Shown: positions 21,408 through 31,126 of the stretch, piece after piece
Layout of the letters: each line of letters starts with the position of its first letter
How positions within the stretch are numbered: position 1 is the stretch's first letter
Assembly: GCA_947457615.1 (NCBI GenBank)
Contig: CANGWK010000011.1
Span: forward strand, 1-64,000
Length of the DNA stretch: 64,000 bases
Reading direction: 5' to 3'
From: Flavobacteriaceae bacterium
GTDB lineage: Bacteria; Bacteroidota; Bacteroidia; Flavobacteriales; Flavobacteriaceae
Notes under the pieces: generated by a model
What the model saw: only the letters and a program-made list of their open reading frames with translations
The model's database searches: none
Told to the model about the DNA's origin: nothing
Made by a program: the position numbers and the translations under genes

Positions 21408-22013
21408 TTAATCAATTAGTTTAATCTTTATTTCATACATAGAATTAAAAATATTGAATATTGTTTCGGCATTTTTTTTTCTTATTGCAATTTCAATCTC
21501 GCAACTTATTTCCATCCTTTGAGAAATTATATCTAATTTTTTTTCTTTTATAACCCGCATTACTTTGTTTATATTTATGTAATTAAAGGCGATGGAATAA
21601 TTTATATTAATTGTTTTTTCTATTATTTCTGATGCTTCTAATGCCATTTGAGCAGAAGTTCTATAAGCAGAAATCAAGCCGCTAACTCCTAATTTAATTC
21701 CTCCATAATATCGAACAACTACAATTAGGATATTTGTAACCCCAAAAGACTGAATTTGACCGTAAATAGGTGCTCCAGCAGTATTGCTTGGCTCACCATC
21801 ATCATTAATTCTGAAATGAACTCTATTGGTTCCAATTTGAAAAGCATAACAAAAATGAACAGCGTTATGATGTTGCTTCCGCAAATTTTCTAAACGTTCT
21901 TTAATATCTTCTTCGGAAGTTATTGGAAAAGCATATCCGAAAAATTTGCTGTTTTTTTCTTTATAAAGAATTCCTTCTGAAGGTTTCGAAATGGTTTTAT
22001 AAGTGTCTTCCAA
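21408..22013 (-). CDS. IMPACT/YigZ family protein
   Basis: 201 residues. The family core is clear: FRINDDGEPSNTAGAPI and VVRYYGGIKLGVSGLI, followed by a second ferredoxin-like domain (about 135-200). Bacterial YigZ proteins are soluble and of uncertain role, possibly in translation control like eukaryotic IMPACT. It may share a transcript with the HAD and ribD genes upstream (gap of 24 bases). Confidence 0.92.
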   Translation of the reverse strand: MEDTYKTISKPSEGILYKEKNSKFFGYAFPITSEEDIKERLENLRKQHHNAVHFCYAFQIGTNRVHFRINDDGEPSNTAGAPIYGQIQSFGVTNILIVVVRYYGGIKLGVSGLISAYRTSAQMALEASEIIEKTININYSIAFNYININKVMRVIKEKKLDIISQRMEISCEIEIAIRKKNAETIFNIFNSMYEIKIKLID

Positions 22014-22037
22014 TTTTTTTATTCAGAAAAGGTAATT

Positions 22038-22646
22038 CTAAAATAATAAATGTTTTTGGTTAAATAAATCAACCACATCTTCTTGTCCCACTTGCAAATT
22101 CCATACTTGCATGCCAAGTTTTTCGGCAGCATCCGTATTCGTTTTTTTATCATCAACGAATAAGGTCTTTCTTGGATTCAAATTGTGTTTTGTCAATATA
22201 AAGGAATAAATTGCTTGTTCAGGTTTTCGCATCCCCATTTCATAGGAATAATACACTTTTTCAAAACATTGGTAAAAGTCACTAAAAAAAGAAATTCCAA
22301 CATTATGTTCAAATCGTTTGATGTGAATTTCATCTGTATTAGTAAGTAAAAATAATTTGTATTTATAGGATAGCAATTGTAAGAATTCTAATCTACGTAG
22401 GGGAAAGTCACCAATTATTTTATTCCAAGCATCTTTAATTTCTTTTAAACTAGCATTGGGTAAATATTTTTGAAATGATTCTAAGAAATCTTGCGACGAG
22501 ATTTGTCCTTTTTCAAATAAATCATTTTTTTTTATCAATTCTTCATTAGGAGAAGATAATCCAAGTTTTTGAAAAGCTTCTATTTGAGCATCTTTTTCTA
22601 AATTGATAAAAATATCTCCAAAATCAAAAATGATGGTTGTAATCAT
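22038..22646 (-). CDS. HAD-superfamily hydrolase, subfamily IA (YihX-like)
   Basis: 202-residue predicted phosphatase. Nucleophile D8 lies in IIFDFGD; the acid usually found two residues on is replaced by glycine, as in the YihX-like subgroup, with D11 nearby. Motif II is LLTNTD and motif III/IV is FVDDKKTNTDAAEKLGM. The gene overlaps the end of ribD by 23 bases, so the two are translationally coupled; a flavin-pathway phosphatase is a tempting but unproven role. Confidence 0.85.
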   Translation of the reverse strand: MITTIIFDFGDIFINLEKDAQIEAFQKLGLSSPNEELIKKNDLFEKGQISSQDFLESFQKYLPNASLKEIKDAWNKIIGDFPLRRLEFLQLLSYKYKLFLLTNTDEIHIKRFEHNVGISFFSDFYQCFEKVYYSYEMGMRKPEQAIYSFILTKHNLNPRKTLFVDDKKTNTDAAEKLGMQVWNLQVGQEDVVDLFNQKHLLF

Positions 22647-23646
22647 AATTAATAAAAGTTAAAAGTTCGTCTTCTAATAGTTGTTTTTTTCTAGTGTTCA
22701 ATGCTGTTATAATAGGAGCTTTAATTCCATTTTGCAATGATAAAGATCCTCTAAAAACTCTAGCTTCATCCCAAAAATTAGAATCAATAAAGGTTTGTAA
22801 TGTTTTACTACCTCCTTCAATTATAACCGATTGAATTTCATTCTTAAATAAAAAATTCACAATTTCGCTTGCGATATTATTTTTGAAATTTATAATGTCT
22901 TTTGAAATGGAAAGAGTTTTCGCCTGATTATCAAATATATGAAATTCTTTTGTAATTCTATTATTTTGATCCAAAACTATTCTAATTGGATTTGTACCAA
23001 TCCAATCTCTAACGGTTAAGGTTGGATTATCTTCCATAACAGTATTAGTTCCAACTAAAATTGACTCTTCTTCGCTGCGCCATTTATGCACTAATTGACG
23101 CGAAAATTCATTAGTCATCCAAACAGGCTCTTTTTTTTCTTTGGTTAAAGGTGCAATAAACCCATCTTGGCTTTCAGCCCATTTTAATATAATATAGGGA
23201 CGTTTTTTAGTGTGAAAAGTAAAAAACCTTTTGTTCAATTCATTGCATTCCTCTTCAAGAACTCCAACAGTAACTTTTTTTCCTGCTTCTAAAAGATTTT
23301 TTATGCCTTTGCCTGCCACTTTTGCAAACGGATCTATGGTGCCAATAACCACATTCGGAATTTTATTTGCAACAATTAAATCACAACACGGAGGGGTTTT
23401 TCCAAAATGACTGCAAGGTTCTAAACTAACATAAATCGTTGCTTTAGAAAGAAGTGATTTATCTTTAACTGAATGAATAGCATTTACTTCTGCATGGGGT
23501 TCACCAGCTTTTTGATGCCAACCCTCGCCAATTATTTCGTTATTAAATACAATTATACTTCCAACTAACGGGTTTGGATAAGTAGTTCCTAATCCATTTT
23601 TGGCCAATTCAATACAGCGTTTTATGTATTTTTCATGTATCTTCAC
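22624..23646 (-). CDS. ribD: Bifunctional riboflavin biosynthesis deaminase/reductase
   Basis: 340 residues: an N-terminal cytidine-deaminase-like domain with zinc ligands H51 (and E53 as the general acid), C78 and C87 in HAE and PCSHFGKTPPC, and a C-terminal reductase domain (about 145-340). It deaminates and then reduces the pyrimidine intermediate after GTP cyclohydrolase II. CAAAAATA at 23651-23658 is a minus-strand -7 match that would place the start site almost at the ATG, so the message may be nearly leaderless. Confidence 0.95.
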   Translation of the reverse strand: MKIHEKYIKRCIELAKNGLGTTYPNPLVGSIIVFNNEIIGEGWHQKAGEPHAEVNAIHSVKDKSLLSKATIYVSLEPCSHFGKTPPCCDLIVANKIPNVVIGTIDPFAKVAGKGIKNLLEAGKKVTVGVLEEECNELNKRFFTFHTKKRPYIILKWAESQDGFIAPLTKEKKEPVWMTNEFSRQLVHKWRSEEESILVGTNTVMEDNPTLTVRDWIGTNPIRIVLDQNNRITKEFHIFDNQAKTLSISKDIINFKNNIASEIVNFLFKNEIQSVIIEGGSKTLQTFIDSNFWDEARVFRGSLSLQNGIKAPIITALNTRKKQLLEDELLTFINYDYNHHF

Positions 23647-23696
23647 ACCACAAAAATAAGTTTTTTGAGTTTATAAAGTTTAGAAGTTTCGTTTTT

Positions 23697-24188
23697 ATGA
23701 TACTAAGAGAAATCCAAAAAGAAGATAACGAACAAATTGCAAAGGTTATTCGAGACGTTTTTATTGCCGATGGTTATCCAAAAACCGGAACTGCTTTTGC
23801 AGATACCCAATTGGATTTTATGTATGAAGTCTATCAAAATCCTAAATCAATTTATTTTGTTGTGGAAGAAAACGGAAAAATTATAGGTGGAGCAGGAGTG
23901 AGCCAACTAGAAAATTCTTCCGAAAACATTTGTGAATTGCAAAAAATGTATTTCTTGCAAGAGGCTCGTGGCATGGGAGTTGGTATGGAAATGATTCAAA
24001 AATGCTTGGCAAAAGCAACTGAATTTGGTTATGACAAATGCTATTTAGAAACGCTTCCAGTAATGCTAAATGCTCAAAAATTATATAAAAAAGTGGGATT
24101 TGAATATTTAACCGAAGCCCTTGGAGGAACTGGTCATACTAGTTGCCCGGTGTGGATGATTAAGGAATTGAAAATTGAAAATGAATAA
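23697..24188 (+). CDS. GNAT family N-acetyltransferase
   Basis: 163 residues. The acetyl-CoA-binding segment is LQKMYFLQEARGMGVGMEM, and the C-terminal pattern AQKLYKKVGFEYL is the usual GNAT beta-bulge ending. Substrate unknown. The gene is divergent from ribD with a 50-base gap and abuts prmC, with which it is likely co-transcribed. Confidence 0.88.
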   Translation: MILREIQKEDNEQIAKVIRDVFIADGYPKTGTAFADTQLDFMYEVYQNPKSIYFVVEENGKIIGGAGVSQLENSSENICELQKMYFLQEARGMGVGMEMIQKCLAKATEFGYDKCYLETLPVMLNAQKLYKKVGFEYLTEALGGTGHTSCPVWMIKELKIENE

Positions 24189-24191
24189 TTG

Positions 24192-25049
24192 ATGATGCTT
24201 CTCAAAAACTATAAAACCATACTCTTACAAGAACTTTCTTCCTTATATGATGCGCAAGAAATTGAAAGTTTCTTTTACCTAATATTAGAATGTTTTCATA
24301 ACAAAAAACGAATTGATTTGGCTTTGGATCCTAATATGGAAATGGATGCCATGCAATTACTTCGTTGGGAAAGTGTATTAGCCGAATTGAAAAAAGAAAA
24401 ACCAATACAATACATACTAGGTAAAACAGAATTCTACAGCTTACCATTTTTAGTAAATGAGAACACTCTAATTCCAAGGCCCGAAACTGAGGAATTAGTA
24501 GAATGGATTATTAAGAGTACAAATAGCAAAATACAAAATAAGAAGTTGCGAATTCTGGATATTGGAACGGGGAGTGGCTGCATAGCAATTTCGTTGGCCA
24601 AAAGTATTTCAAATGCAGAAGTTTTTGCTATTGATATATCTGAAGAAGCACTGGCTACAGCCAAAAAAAATGCAGAGATTAATGAAGTAAATGTAGATTT
24701 TATTTTGAAAAATGTTCTTGAAACAGAAAACTTAGGAAATACCTTTGATATTATAGTTTCCAATCCACCTTATGTTCGAAATCTAGAAAAAGCAGAAATC
24801 AAACGTAATGTATTGGAATACGAGCCACATATAGCTTTGTTTGTTGATGAAAACGATGCGTTACTTTTTTATAGAAAAATAGCAGGATTAGCAAAAGTAA
24901 ATCTCTCGGAAAATGGGATTTTATTTTTTGAAATCAATCAGTACCTTGGTAAAGAAACCTGTAAATTGCTTGAGAATTTAGGTTTTAAAAATATTATTTT
25001 AAAGAAAGATATTTACGGAAATAACCGAATGATTAGTTGTTGTTTATGA
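24192..25049 (+). CDS. prmC: Release-factor glutamine methyltransferase
   Basis: Methylates the GGQ glutamine of peptide-chain release factors with S-adenosylmethionine. 285 residues from ATG 24192 (ATG 24195 is equally possible). It has the SAM motif LDIGTGSGCIAISLA and the catalytic NPPY at 191-194 (SNPPYVRN). It begins three bases after the GNAT stop and converges with the permease gene nine bases beyond its own stop. Confidence 0.94.
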   Translation: MMLLKNYKTILLQELSSLYDAQEIESFFYLILECFHNKKRIDLALDPNMEMDAMQLLRWESVLAELKKEKPIQYILGKTEFYSLPFLVNENTLIPRPETEELVEWIIKSTNSKIQNKKLRILDIGTGSGCIAISLAKSISNAEVFAIDISEEALATAKKNAEINEVNVDFILKNVLETENLGNTFDIIVSNPPYVRNLEKAEIKRNVLEYEPHIALFVDENDALLFYRKIAGLAKVNLSENGILFFEINQYLGKETCKLLENLGFKNIILKKDIYGNNRMISCCL

Positions 25050-25058
25050 ATAAATTAC

Positions 25059-26303
25059 TTATTCGTAACGCAGCGCTTCAATAGGATCTAACTTAGACGC
25101 TTTAATTGCTGGATATAAACCAGAAACAAGTGCGACAAGAAAACTAGTAATCACAGCGGCAAGGATAGCGCCCCATGGAATTACAAAGCCAAATTCCATT
25201 ACGGATGCCATAAGATATCCCACTAAAATACCGAAGATAATTCCAACAAAACCTCCAATTTGACCTATAATTAAAGTCTCCATAAAAAACTGCCAAGCAA
25301 TAGTTTTGCGTTTTGCTCCTAACGATTTTCGAACGCCAATTTCTCGTGTTCTTTCGGTTACCGAAACAATCATAATGTTCATTAATGCAATAGAAGAACC
25401 TAATATTGTAATAATTCCAATTATCCAAGCAGAAGCGCTCAATACTCCGGTCATTTCGGCAATTCGATTCACCAAATCATCACTTCTAGAAATTCCAAAA
25501 TTGCTTTCTTCTACAGGATTTAGTTTTCTTATTTTTCGCATAGTAACGGTTGCATTATCTACAGCGGCTTCAAATAATTCCTTCTTGTCCACCATAGAAC
25601 TAATGGTGTAATTAATGCTTGGTGCCGAAAATAAGGATCGCGCCACTTGAATAGGAATTAAAACACGTAAATCTTGATTATTTCCAAAAGTGGACCCTTT
25701 TTCTTTTAATACCCCAATAACTTTAAATTTTGCTCCACGAATGGATATCGTTTTATCTATAGGATTAACATTTTTTAGAAGCCCTTTAGAAGCAAAATCA
25801 CTTCCTACAATACAGGAATAGGTGTTGTTAGAAACATCAAACCCATTAAAATTTCTTCCTTGCACCACTTCAAAACCATTGTTGGCAGTAAAATATTCGT
25901 CTACACCTAAAACAGCAATTTCGGGATCGGTTTTTTCATTTTCAAATTTTACTTCGGCAGTTCCAGTGGCAGTAAAAGAAAGGGAGGTTCTCGTAAAAGG
26001 ATAATCGTATTTTTCTTTGTAGGCTTTAGCTTCGGGATAAGATATAATAGGATTAACCTTTTCAATTTCGCCACCACCCTGATTTCTTGTTTTGAATTCG
26101 TATTGGTTGATGCTAAAAGTGTTTGAACCCATAGAAGCAAACTTTGAATTTAGGGTATAATCAATTGCCGAAACAACTGTAAGAATACCTACCAAAGCAG
26201 TAATTCCTATAGCGATAATGATAATTGTTAGAATCGTACGAAGCAGTTGGGCCTTAATAGAACCTAGTGCAATCTTTATATTTTCTTTAAATACTCCTTT
26301 CAT
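25059..26303 (-). CDS. MacB-like ABC transporter permease
   Basis: 414 residues with MacB/FtsX topology: one membrane helix near residues 20-44, a large periplasmic MacB_PCD domain (about 50-280), then three helices, and the FtsX motif region around [17 protein letters not shown]. Such permeases act as mechanotransmission units for export of peptides or lipoproteins and need a separate ATPase, which is not encoded next to it. Ends with the canonical [10 protein letters not shown]. Confidence 0.92.
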   Translation of the reverse strand: MKGVFKENIKIALGSIKAQLLRTILTIIIIAIGITALVGILTVVSAIDYTLNSKFASMGSNTFSINQYEFKTRNQGGGEIEKVNPIISYPEAKAYKEKYDYPFTRTSLSFTATGTAEVKFENEKTDPEIAVLGVDEYFTANNGFEVVQGRNFNGFDVSNNTYSCIVGSDFASKGLLKNVNPIDKTISIRGAKFKVIGVLKEKGSTFGNNQDLRVLIPIQVARSLFSAPSINYTISSMVDKKELFEAAVDNATVTMRKIRKLNPVEESNFGISRSDDLVNRIAEMTGVLSASAWIIGIITILGSSIALMNIMIVSVTERTREIGVRKSLGAKRKTIAWQFFMETLIIGQIGGFVGIIFGILVGYLMASVMEFGFVIPWGAILAAVITSFLVALVSGLYPAIKASKLDPIEALRYE

Positions 26304-26441
26304 AATCTTAATTTGACACGAATTTACGATTTTTGTTACAAGTTTGTTCTACAAGAATTATAAAATAGTTGAAAAAGTTGGATATTTGCAAAGACAATTG
26401 CAATATCAATTGCAATATCAAAAATCAAAATTAAAAAAGCA

Positions 26442-27803
26442 ATGGCAACAAAACCAAGTATTCCAAAGGGAACAAGAGATTTTTCACCAATTGAGGTTTC
26501 AAAACGGAACTATATTATTTCGATAATGCGCAATCATTTTGAAAAATATGGTTACCAACCTATTGAAACTCCAAGTTTTGAAAACTCCGACACCCTTATG
26601 GGAAAATACGGAGAAGAAGGCGATCGCTTGATTTTTAAAATATTGAATTCTGGGGATTATTTAGATAAAGTTGCTTCAGATGAACTACAAGATATAAATT
26701 ATAAAAAATTAACAACTAAAATTTCCGAAAAAGCACTGCGATATGATTTAACCGTGCCGTTTGCTAGATACGTGGTGCAACATCAAAATGAAATTGAATT
26801 TCCGTTCAAGCGATACCAAATACAACCTGTTTGGCGTGCTGATCGACCACAAAAAGGAAGGTTTAGAGAATTTTTTCAATGCGATGCTGATGTGGTGGGT
26901 TCTACTTCCTTATGGCAAGAAGTGGAGTTGATACAATTATATGACTCAGTTTTTGCTGAATTAGGATTGAACGGTGTTACTATTAAAATTAACAACCGTA
27001 AAATTTTATCTGGAATTGCGGAAGTTATTGGCGCTTCCGATAAATTAATTGATTTTACAGTTGCCCTTGATAAACTAGATAAAATAGGGGAGGATGGTGT
27101 GAAAAAAGAAATGCTCGAAAAAGGAATTTCCGAAGAAGCATTGCTCAAAGTAAAGCTGTTATTCAACTTTACAGGAACAATTCAGGAAAAAATAGAGAAA
27201 CTTTCGGCATTGCTTTCGGTGTCCGAAGAAGGAAAAAAAGGAATTGAAGAACTGCGATTCATTTGTGAAAACGTAACTAATCTTGGATTGCAAAAAGCAA
27301 TTTTAGATCTTGATGTTACCCTAGCACGTGGATTAAATTATTATACTGGAGCAATTTTTGAAGTATCTGCGCCTCAAGAAGTAGCCATGGGCTCTATTGG
27401 TGGTGGCGGTAGATACGATGATCTTACTGGAATTTTCGGATTAAAAAACATGAGTGGTGTTGGAATTTCGTTTGGTTTAGATCGTATTTATTTAGTTCTG
27501 GAAGAATTAAATTTATTTCCTCAAACAGTTACTACTTCTACTAAAGTTATGTTTTTAAATTATAATGATGCACAGGCATTTAAGGCTCTTCAGGCTATTA
27601 AAAAATTGCGAAGCCAAAATATTAAAGCGGAACTATATCCAGACGATGCTAAAATTGACAAACAATTTAAACATGCAGAAAAAAGAGGAATTCCGTTTGT
27701 GGTTAAAGAGATATCAGGAGATTTATTTACTTTGAAAGATATAGTTTCAGGTGATCAAACTCAGGTTAACTTTAAAGAATTAAAGCTAAAGGTAACATTA
27801 TAA
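26442..27803 (+). CDS. hisS: Histidyl-tRNA synthetase
   Basis: Class II synthetase that charges tRNA-His, 453 residues. Motif 2 is seen in PVWRADRPQKGRFREFFQ and the histidine-specific loop in ARGLNYYTGAIFEV; a C-terminal anticodon-binding domain (about 360-453) follows. Start ATG 26442 gives the standard MATKPSIPKGTRDF. The 138-base gap before it carries GATATTTG (26381-26388), one base off the -7 consensus. Confidence 0.97.
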   Translation: MATKPSIPKGTRDFSPIEVSKRNYIISIMRNHFEKYGYQPIETPSFENSDTLMGKYGEEGDRLIFKILNSGDYLDKVASDELQDINYKKLTTKISEKALRYDLTVPFARYVVQHQNEIEFPFKRYQIQPVWRADRPQKGRFREFFQCDADVVGSTSLWQEVELIQLYDSVFAELGLNGVTIKINNRKILSGIAEVIGASDKLIDFTVALDKLDKIGEDGVKKEMLEKGISEEALLKVKLLFNFTGTIQEKIEKLSALLSVSEEGKKGIEELRFICENVTNLGLQKAILDLDVTLARGLNYYTGAIFEVSAPQEVAMGSIGGGGRYDDLTGIFGLKNMSGVGISFGLDRIYLVLEELNLFPQTVTTSTKVMFLNYNDAQAFKALQAIKKLRSQNIKAELYPDDAKIDKQFKHAEKRGIPFVVKEISGDLFTLKDIVSGDQTQVNFKELKLKVTL

Positions 27804-27809
27804 ACGGCA

Positions 27810-29141
27810 CTATTTATCTATGATTACTTTATAAGTTTTAGCGGCGTTTTCATTAGAAATTTTAACGAAATAAGTTCCGTTATACACCGTTTGAATATCG
27901 ATAACACTCAGTGTGCTTCCTTTGAAAATAGCACTATTTGAAATGACTTTGCCCAATGCATCTATAAGTTCAATTTTGTAATCTGAATAGGACATTTGAG
28001 ATTGTATGGCGATAAAATCTTGAGCAGGATTAGGTGCAATAGTTATCGAAAAGTCATTTTTTTTAAAAGCCATAGCGTCTAAATAGTGTGTTGTTGGTTC
28101 TGTAATTGCAGTTACTTTTACTACATTTTTCACCCCATAATAAGTCGGCCCAACACAATATGGGTAAGTTGAATTATAATTACTATCTACAGTTGTAAAA
28201 TAACAATAAATTCCATTTGGATATTCTGGAGTGATGCAAAATCTGCCATTGTGTTCGTCTAAATAAGTTGGATCAGACGGATGTGCGTTATATTCATAAT
28301 CTTCCCGATACCATCCTAAAGGAAAGGTAGTACTGATTGGTGGTCCATCTACGACATCTGTTCCATTGGCATAAGTCGTTCTAGTTGTAATATTTCGCAA
28401 TTGATAACTAGATTTCATTCTAGAAATGCCTCCAGTTCCATTTACATTGGTATAACCAAAAGCACCATAAATAGGGAATCCATCATAAGCAAACCCTATA
28501 AGAGGTGAATGAATTATAGGATTAATAGTATATAATCCATCAGAAGGATAAAGGTTGCAAATTGTAGAAAGTTGCAGTAAATCTAAATTAAAAGCACTTG
28601 GGTTTTGGTGGTGGTGGTAATTTCCTTGGGCAGCTGGGTGCGCTTTAACACAATCAAAACCAATTATTTCGGCCTTCACGGCATCACGTCGCCAAACTCC
28701 ATTAGGAGCCGGTGTATCTGAATTGGATGCTGGTGTATATGAAAAACCATCGCCATAACTAAAAAGCCCTACACCATTTACAAAAACACCAATATTACCA
28801 GCTCCAGTTGCAGTTAATATTCCGGTATTTTGAATAGGATTTAATGGAATTTTGTAAATAGAATTGGTTGCAGTAATAACAGTATTTGGGTTTGCAGTAA
28901 ATGGTCCCGTTATAAAGGATGGAACTCCTTGAGTGGTTACGTAAGACCAATTGGCAGAATATTGTACATCTTGTATATTGGCCAATGCCACATCATTAAT
29001 TATAGTAGAATTTCCAGAAAGGTAATGGCGACCTGTAATATTATTAGTGTTTTGTATCCAAGCGGTGATTGCAGGATTATTTTGTGAATGTATCTTTAAA
29101 CCAAAGAATAACAAACCGATAGAAAATAATATTTTATACAT
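27810..29141 (-). CDS. Secreted YHYH-domain protein with T9SS C-terminal signal
   Basis: 443 residues. A signal peptide (about 1-19) is followed by a YHYH domain, recognised from CVKAHPAAQGNYHHHQNP and GFAYDGFPIYGAFGY, a family of unknown function. The last ~75 residues (from about PNPAQDFIAI) are a type A sorting domain of the Por/type IX secretion system, so the protein should be exported to the surface or medium. Convergent with hisS, with six bases between stops. Confidence 0.9.
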   Translation of the reverse strand: MYKILFSIGLLFFGLKIHSQNNPAITAWIQNTNNITGRHYLSGNSTIINDVALANIQDVQYSANWSYVTTQGVPSFITGPFTANPNTVITATNSIYKIPLNPIQNTGILTATGAGNIGVFVNGVGLFSYGDGFSYTPASNSDTPAPNGVWRRDAVKAEIIGFDCVKAHPAAQGNYHHHQNPSAFNLDLLQLSTICNLYPSDGLYTINPIIHSPLIGFAYDGFPIYGAFGYTNVNGTGGISRMKSSYQLRNITTRTTYANGTDVVDGPPISTTFPLGWYREDYEYNAHPSDPTYLDEHNGRFCITPEYPNGIYCYFTTVDSNYNSTYPYCVGPTYYGVKNVVKVTAITEPTTHYLDAMAFKKNDFSITIAPNPAQDFIAIQSQMSYSDYKIELIDALGKVISNSAIFKGSTLSVIDIQTVYNGTYFVKISNENAAKTYKVIIDK

Positions 29142-29187
29142 TTTGTGTTTATTTCAAAAAAACAAAAATACATAAATATGGTATATC

Positions 29188-30414
29188 TTAATTTTTTTTC
29201 TTCTCTTCAATCCACTTGCTCATATATTTAGTACTTGAAAGGGAATTATGTTGCAATATAGAACCGATAAAGTTTTTTTTTCGGTGTTGTTTTAAATTTT
29301 CTAAAAGCGAATTAATCATATTAGAAAAATTTTTATCAAATAATATTTTTTTGTAGCGTTTTTCTAATAATTCAAAGCCGTTATTTTGACATTGTTTCCA
29401 AATATTTTCTTCTTGATAGAGAGAAACTGCAGCATTAACAAAATCATCCGGAGTATCCATAATAAATCCATTCCAATCTAAATTTCCTTTCATATCCTCA
29501 GCACCTATAGAAGAAGTTACACTGGGAGTTCCGCATTTCATAGCTTCAATTAGTTTACCTTTAATTCCTGCTCCAAATCGAATTGGAGCTAAAACAACTT
29601 TAGCTTTTTTTACAACATTCAAAGCGTTTTCTGCTCTTCCCATTATATAGAAATTTTGTTTAGGCTTATGTAATTCTAAAACTTTCTGTGAGGCATACGC
29701 GCCATAAATTAATAGTTTAGCATTTGGTAATTTCAAATGCAACTTTGGCCAAATTACTTCATCCAAATATTTTACACAATCCCAATTTGGTTCGTGAAGG
29801 AAATTTCCAATAAAAACAAAATCACTTCGTTCCGAATAAGTTGGAATAGGATCTAGCTTCTGATCAAAAATTGGTAAATAATACAAAATATCTTTAGAAA
29901 TTTTAAACTCAGACTGAAGTAAATCGATTTCAAATTCGGAAACCATTAGCGACAAATCACATCTTAAAATACTTGCTATTTCCCTTTTTGCTGTATCCGA
30001 AAATAAATCTTCTAAAATAAAATCTCGTTTTTCTTTCACTGCCAATTGTCGCGCTTGACGCAAACAATGTAAATCCTCGGTATCTAGAATTTTCAGAGCA
30101 TCAGGACAGTTTTCTGTAACACGCCACCCAAATTGCTCTTCCACCATAAATCGATCAAACAATACAATATCTGGATTTAGATCTTTTACAAAAGCATCAA
30201 AAGTTGAGGAATTTAATTCAATAGTTTTTGCTTTAACTCCCATTATCGTTACATCTTCAGAGAATTCTATATTTTGTGCAGTGCTTGCAAAGGTTATTTG
30301 ATAACCCTTTTCTAGAAAAAATTCAATTAATTGCAACATTCGTTTGCCTGCGGCCGAAGATTTAGGCTCGGGCCAAACAAAACCAATAATCAATAAACTT
30401 TTAGATTTTAGCAT
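29188..30414 (-). CDS. Glycosyltransferase, GT4-like
   Basis: 408 residues with two Rossmann-like halves (GT-B). The C-terminal donor-binding segment RFGAGIKGKLIEAMKCGTP is typical of GT4-type transferases. It is separated from the polysaccharide locus by miaE and lies alone between the YHYH gene and miaE, so its product is probably unrelated to that locus; acceptor and sugar are unknown. Confidence 0.83.
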   Translation of the reverse strand: MLKSKSLLIIGFVWPEPKSSAAGKRMLQLIEFFLEKGYQITFASTAQNIEFSEDVTIMGVKAKTIELNSSTFDAFVKDLNPDIVLFDRFMVEEQFGWRVTENCPDALKILDTEDLHCLRQARQLAVKEKRDFILEDLFSDTAKREIASILRCDLSLMVSEFEIDLLQSEFKISKDILYYLPIFDQKLDPIPTYSERSDFVFIGNFLHEPNWDCVKYLDEVIWPKLHLKLPNAKLLIYGAYASQKVLELHKPKQNFYIMGRAENALNVVKKAKVVLAPIRFGAGIKGKLIEAMKCGTPSVTSSIGAEDMKGNLDWNGFIMDTPDDFVNAAVSLYQEENIWKQCQNNGFELLEKRYKKILFDKNFSNMINSLLENLKQHRKKNFIGSILQHNSLSSTKYMSKWIEEKKKN

Positions 30415-30444
30415 AATATCGAATTCATTTACAAAGAAAAGACA

Positions 30445-30452
30445 TAATTTTG
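30445..30452 (+). promoter_or_regulatory. Candidate -7 element for miaE
   Basis: TAATTTTG, a full TAnnTTTG match, 23 bases before the miaE start codon; no good -33 element. Confidence 0.5.
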
Positions 30453-30475
30453 CATTTATCTAAAATACTAAATAA

Positions 30476-31057
30476 ATGTTAGGTCTAAAATTAGTCACTG
30501 ACCCTAGATGGGTTACTATAGTTGAATCGAATATTGAAGAAATACTTACCGATCATGCATGGTGTGAACAAAAAGCAGCAACCAATATTATTACAATAAT
30601 CACTTATAATTCAGAACATGAAGATTTAGTAACCGATTTATTAGAAATTGCTAAAGAAGAAATTGAGCATTTTCAAATGGTTCATAATGTCATCAAAAAG
30701 CGAGGATTGAAATTAGGAAGAGAACGCAAGGATCATTATGTTAATGAGCTTTTTAAATTTATGAAAAAAGATGGAAGCCGTAATGATGCGTTTGTAGATA
30801 GATTACTTTTCTCTGCAATGATTGAGGCAAGAAGTTGTGAACGATTTAAAGTTTTATCACAAAATATTGAAGATAAAGAATTGGCAGAATTCTATAGAGT
30901 TTTGATGATAAGTGAAGCAGGACATTATACCACCTTTTTGAAATTTGCTAGAAAATATACTGAAAAAGTAGATGTCGACAAACGATGGAAAGAATGGTTG
31001 GACTTTGAGGGAGAACTAATCACAAACTATGGAAAGTCAGAGACTGTACATGGTTAA
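30476..31057 (+). CDS. miaE: tRNA-(ms2io6A)-hydroxylase MiaE-like
   Basis: 193-residue diiron protein of the MiaE family, which hydroxylates the isopentenyl group of ms2i6A37 in tRNA. Ferritin-like four-helix bundle with the iron ligand pattern EEIEHF, IEARSCERF and SEAGHYTTF. In many Bacteroidota this is the sole copy. It is monocistronic, with a strong terminator shared with the end of the wzc gene. Confidence 0.9.
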   Translation: MLGLKLVTDPRWVTIVESNIEEILTDHAWCEQKAATNIITIITYNSEHEDLVTDLLEIAKEEIEHFQMVHNVIKKRGLKLGRERKDHYVNELFKFMKKDGSRNDAFVDRLLFSAMIEARSCERFKVLSQNIEDKELAEFYRVLMISEAGHYTTFLKFARKYTEKVDVDKRWKEWLDFEGELITNYGKSETVHG

Positions 31058-31064
31058 ACAAAGA

Positions 31065-31104
31065 ATACGCTTTTTTACTAAACAAAGTTAGTAAAAAAGC
31101 GTAT
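31065..31104. terminator. Bidirectional terminator between miaE and wzc
   Basis: Perfect 16-bp stem (31065-31080 with 31089-31104) with internal T6 and A6 runs and an eight-base loop. It lies between convergent genes 8 and 22 bases from their stop codons and can serve both. Confidence 0.85.
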
Positions 31105-31126
31105 CTTAATTTTGGATTATAAGTGT

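Noticed and set aside
24189..24191. TTG start for prmC
   Set aside because: ATG follows immediately at 24192 and is more likely.
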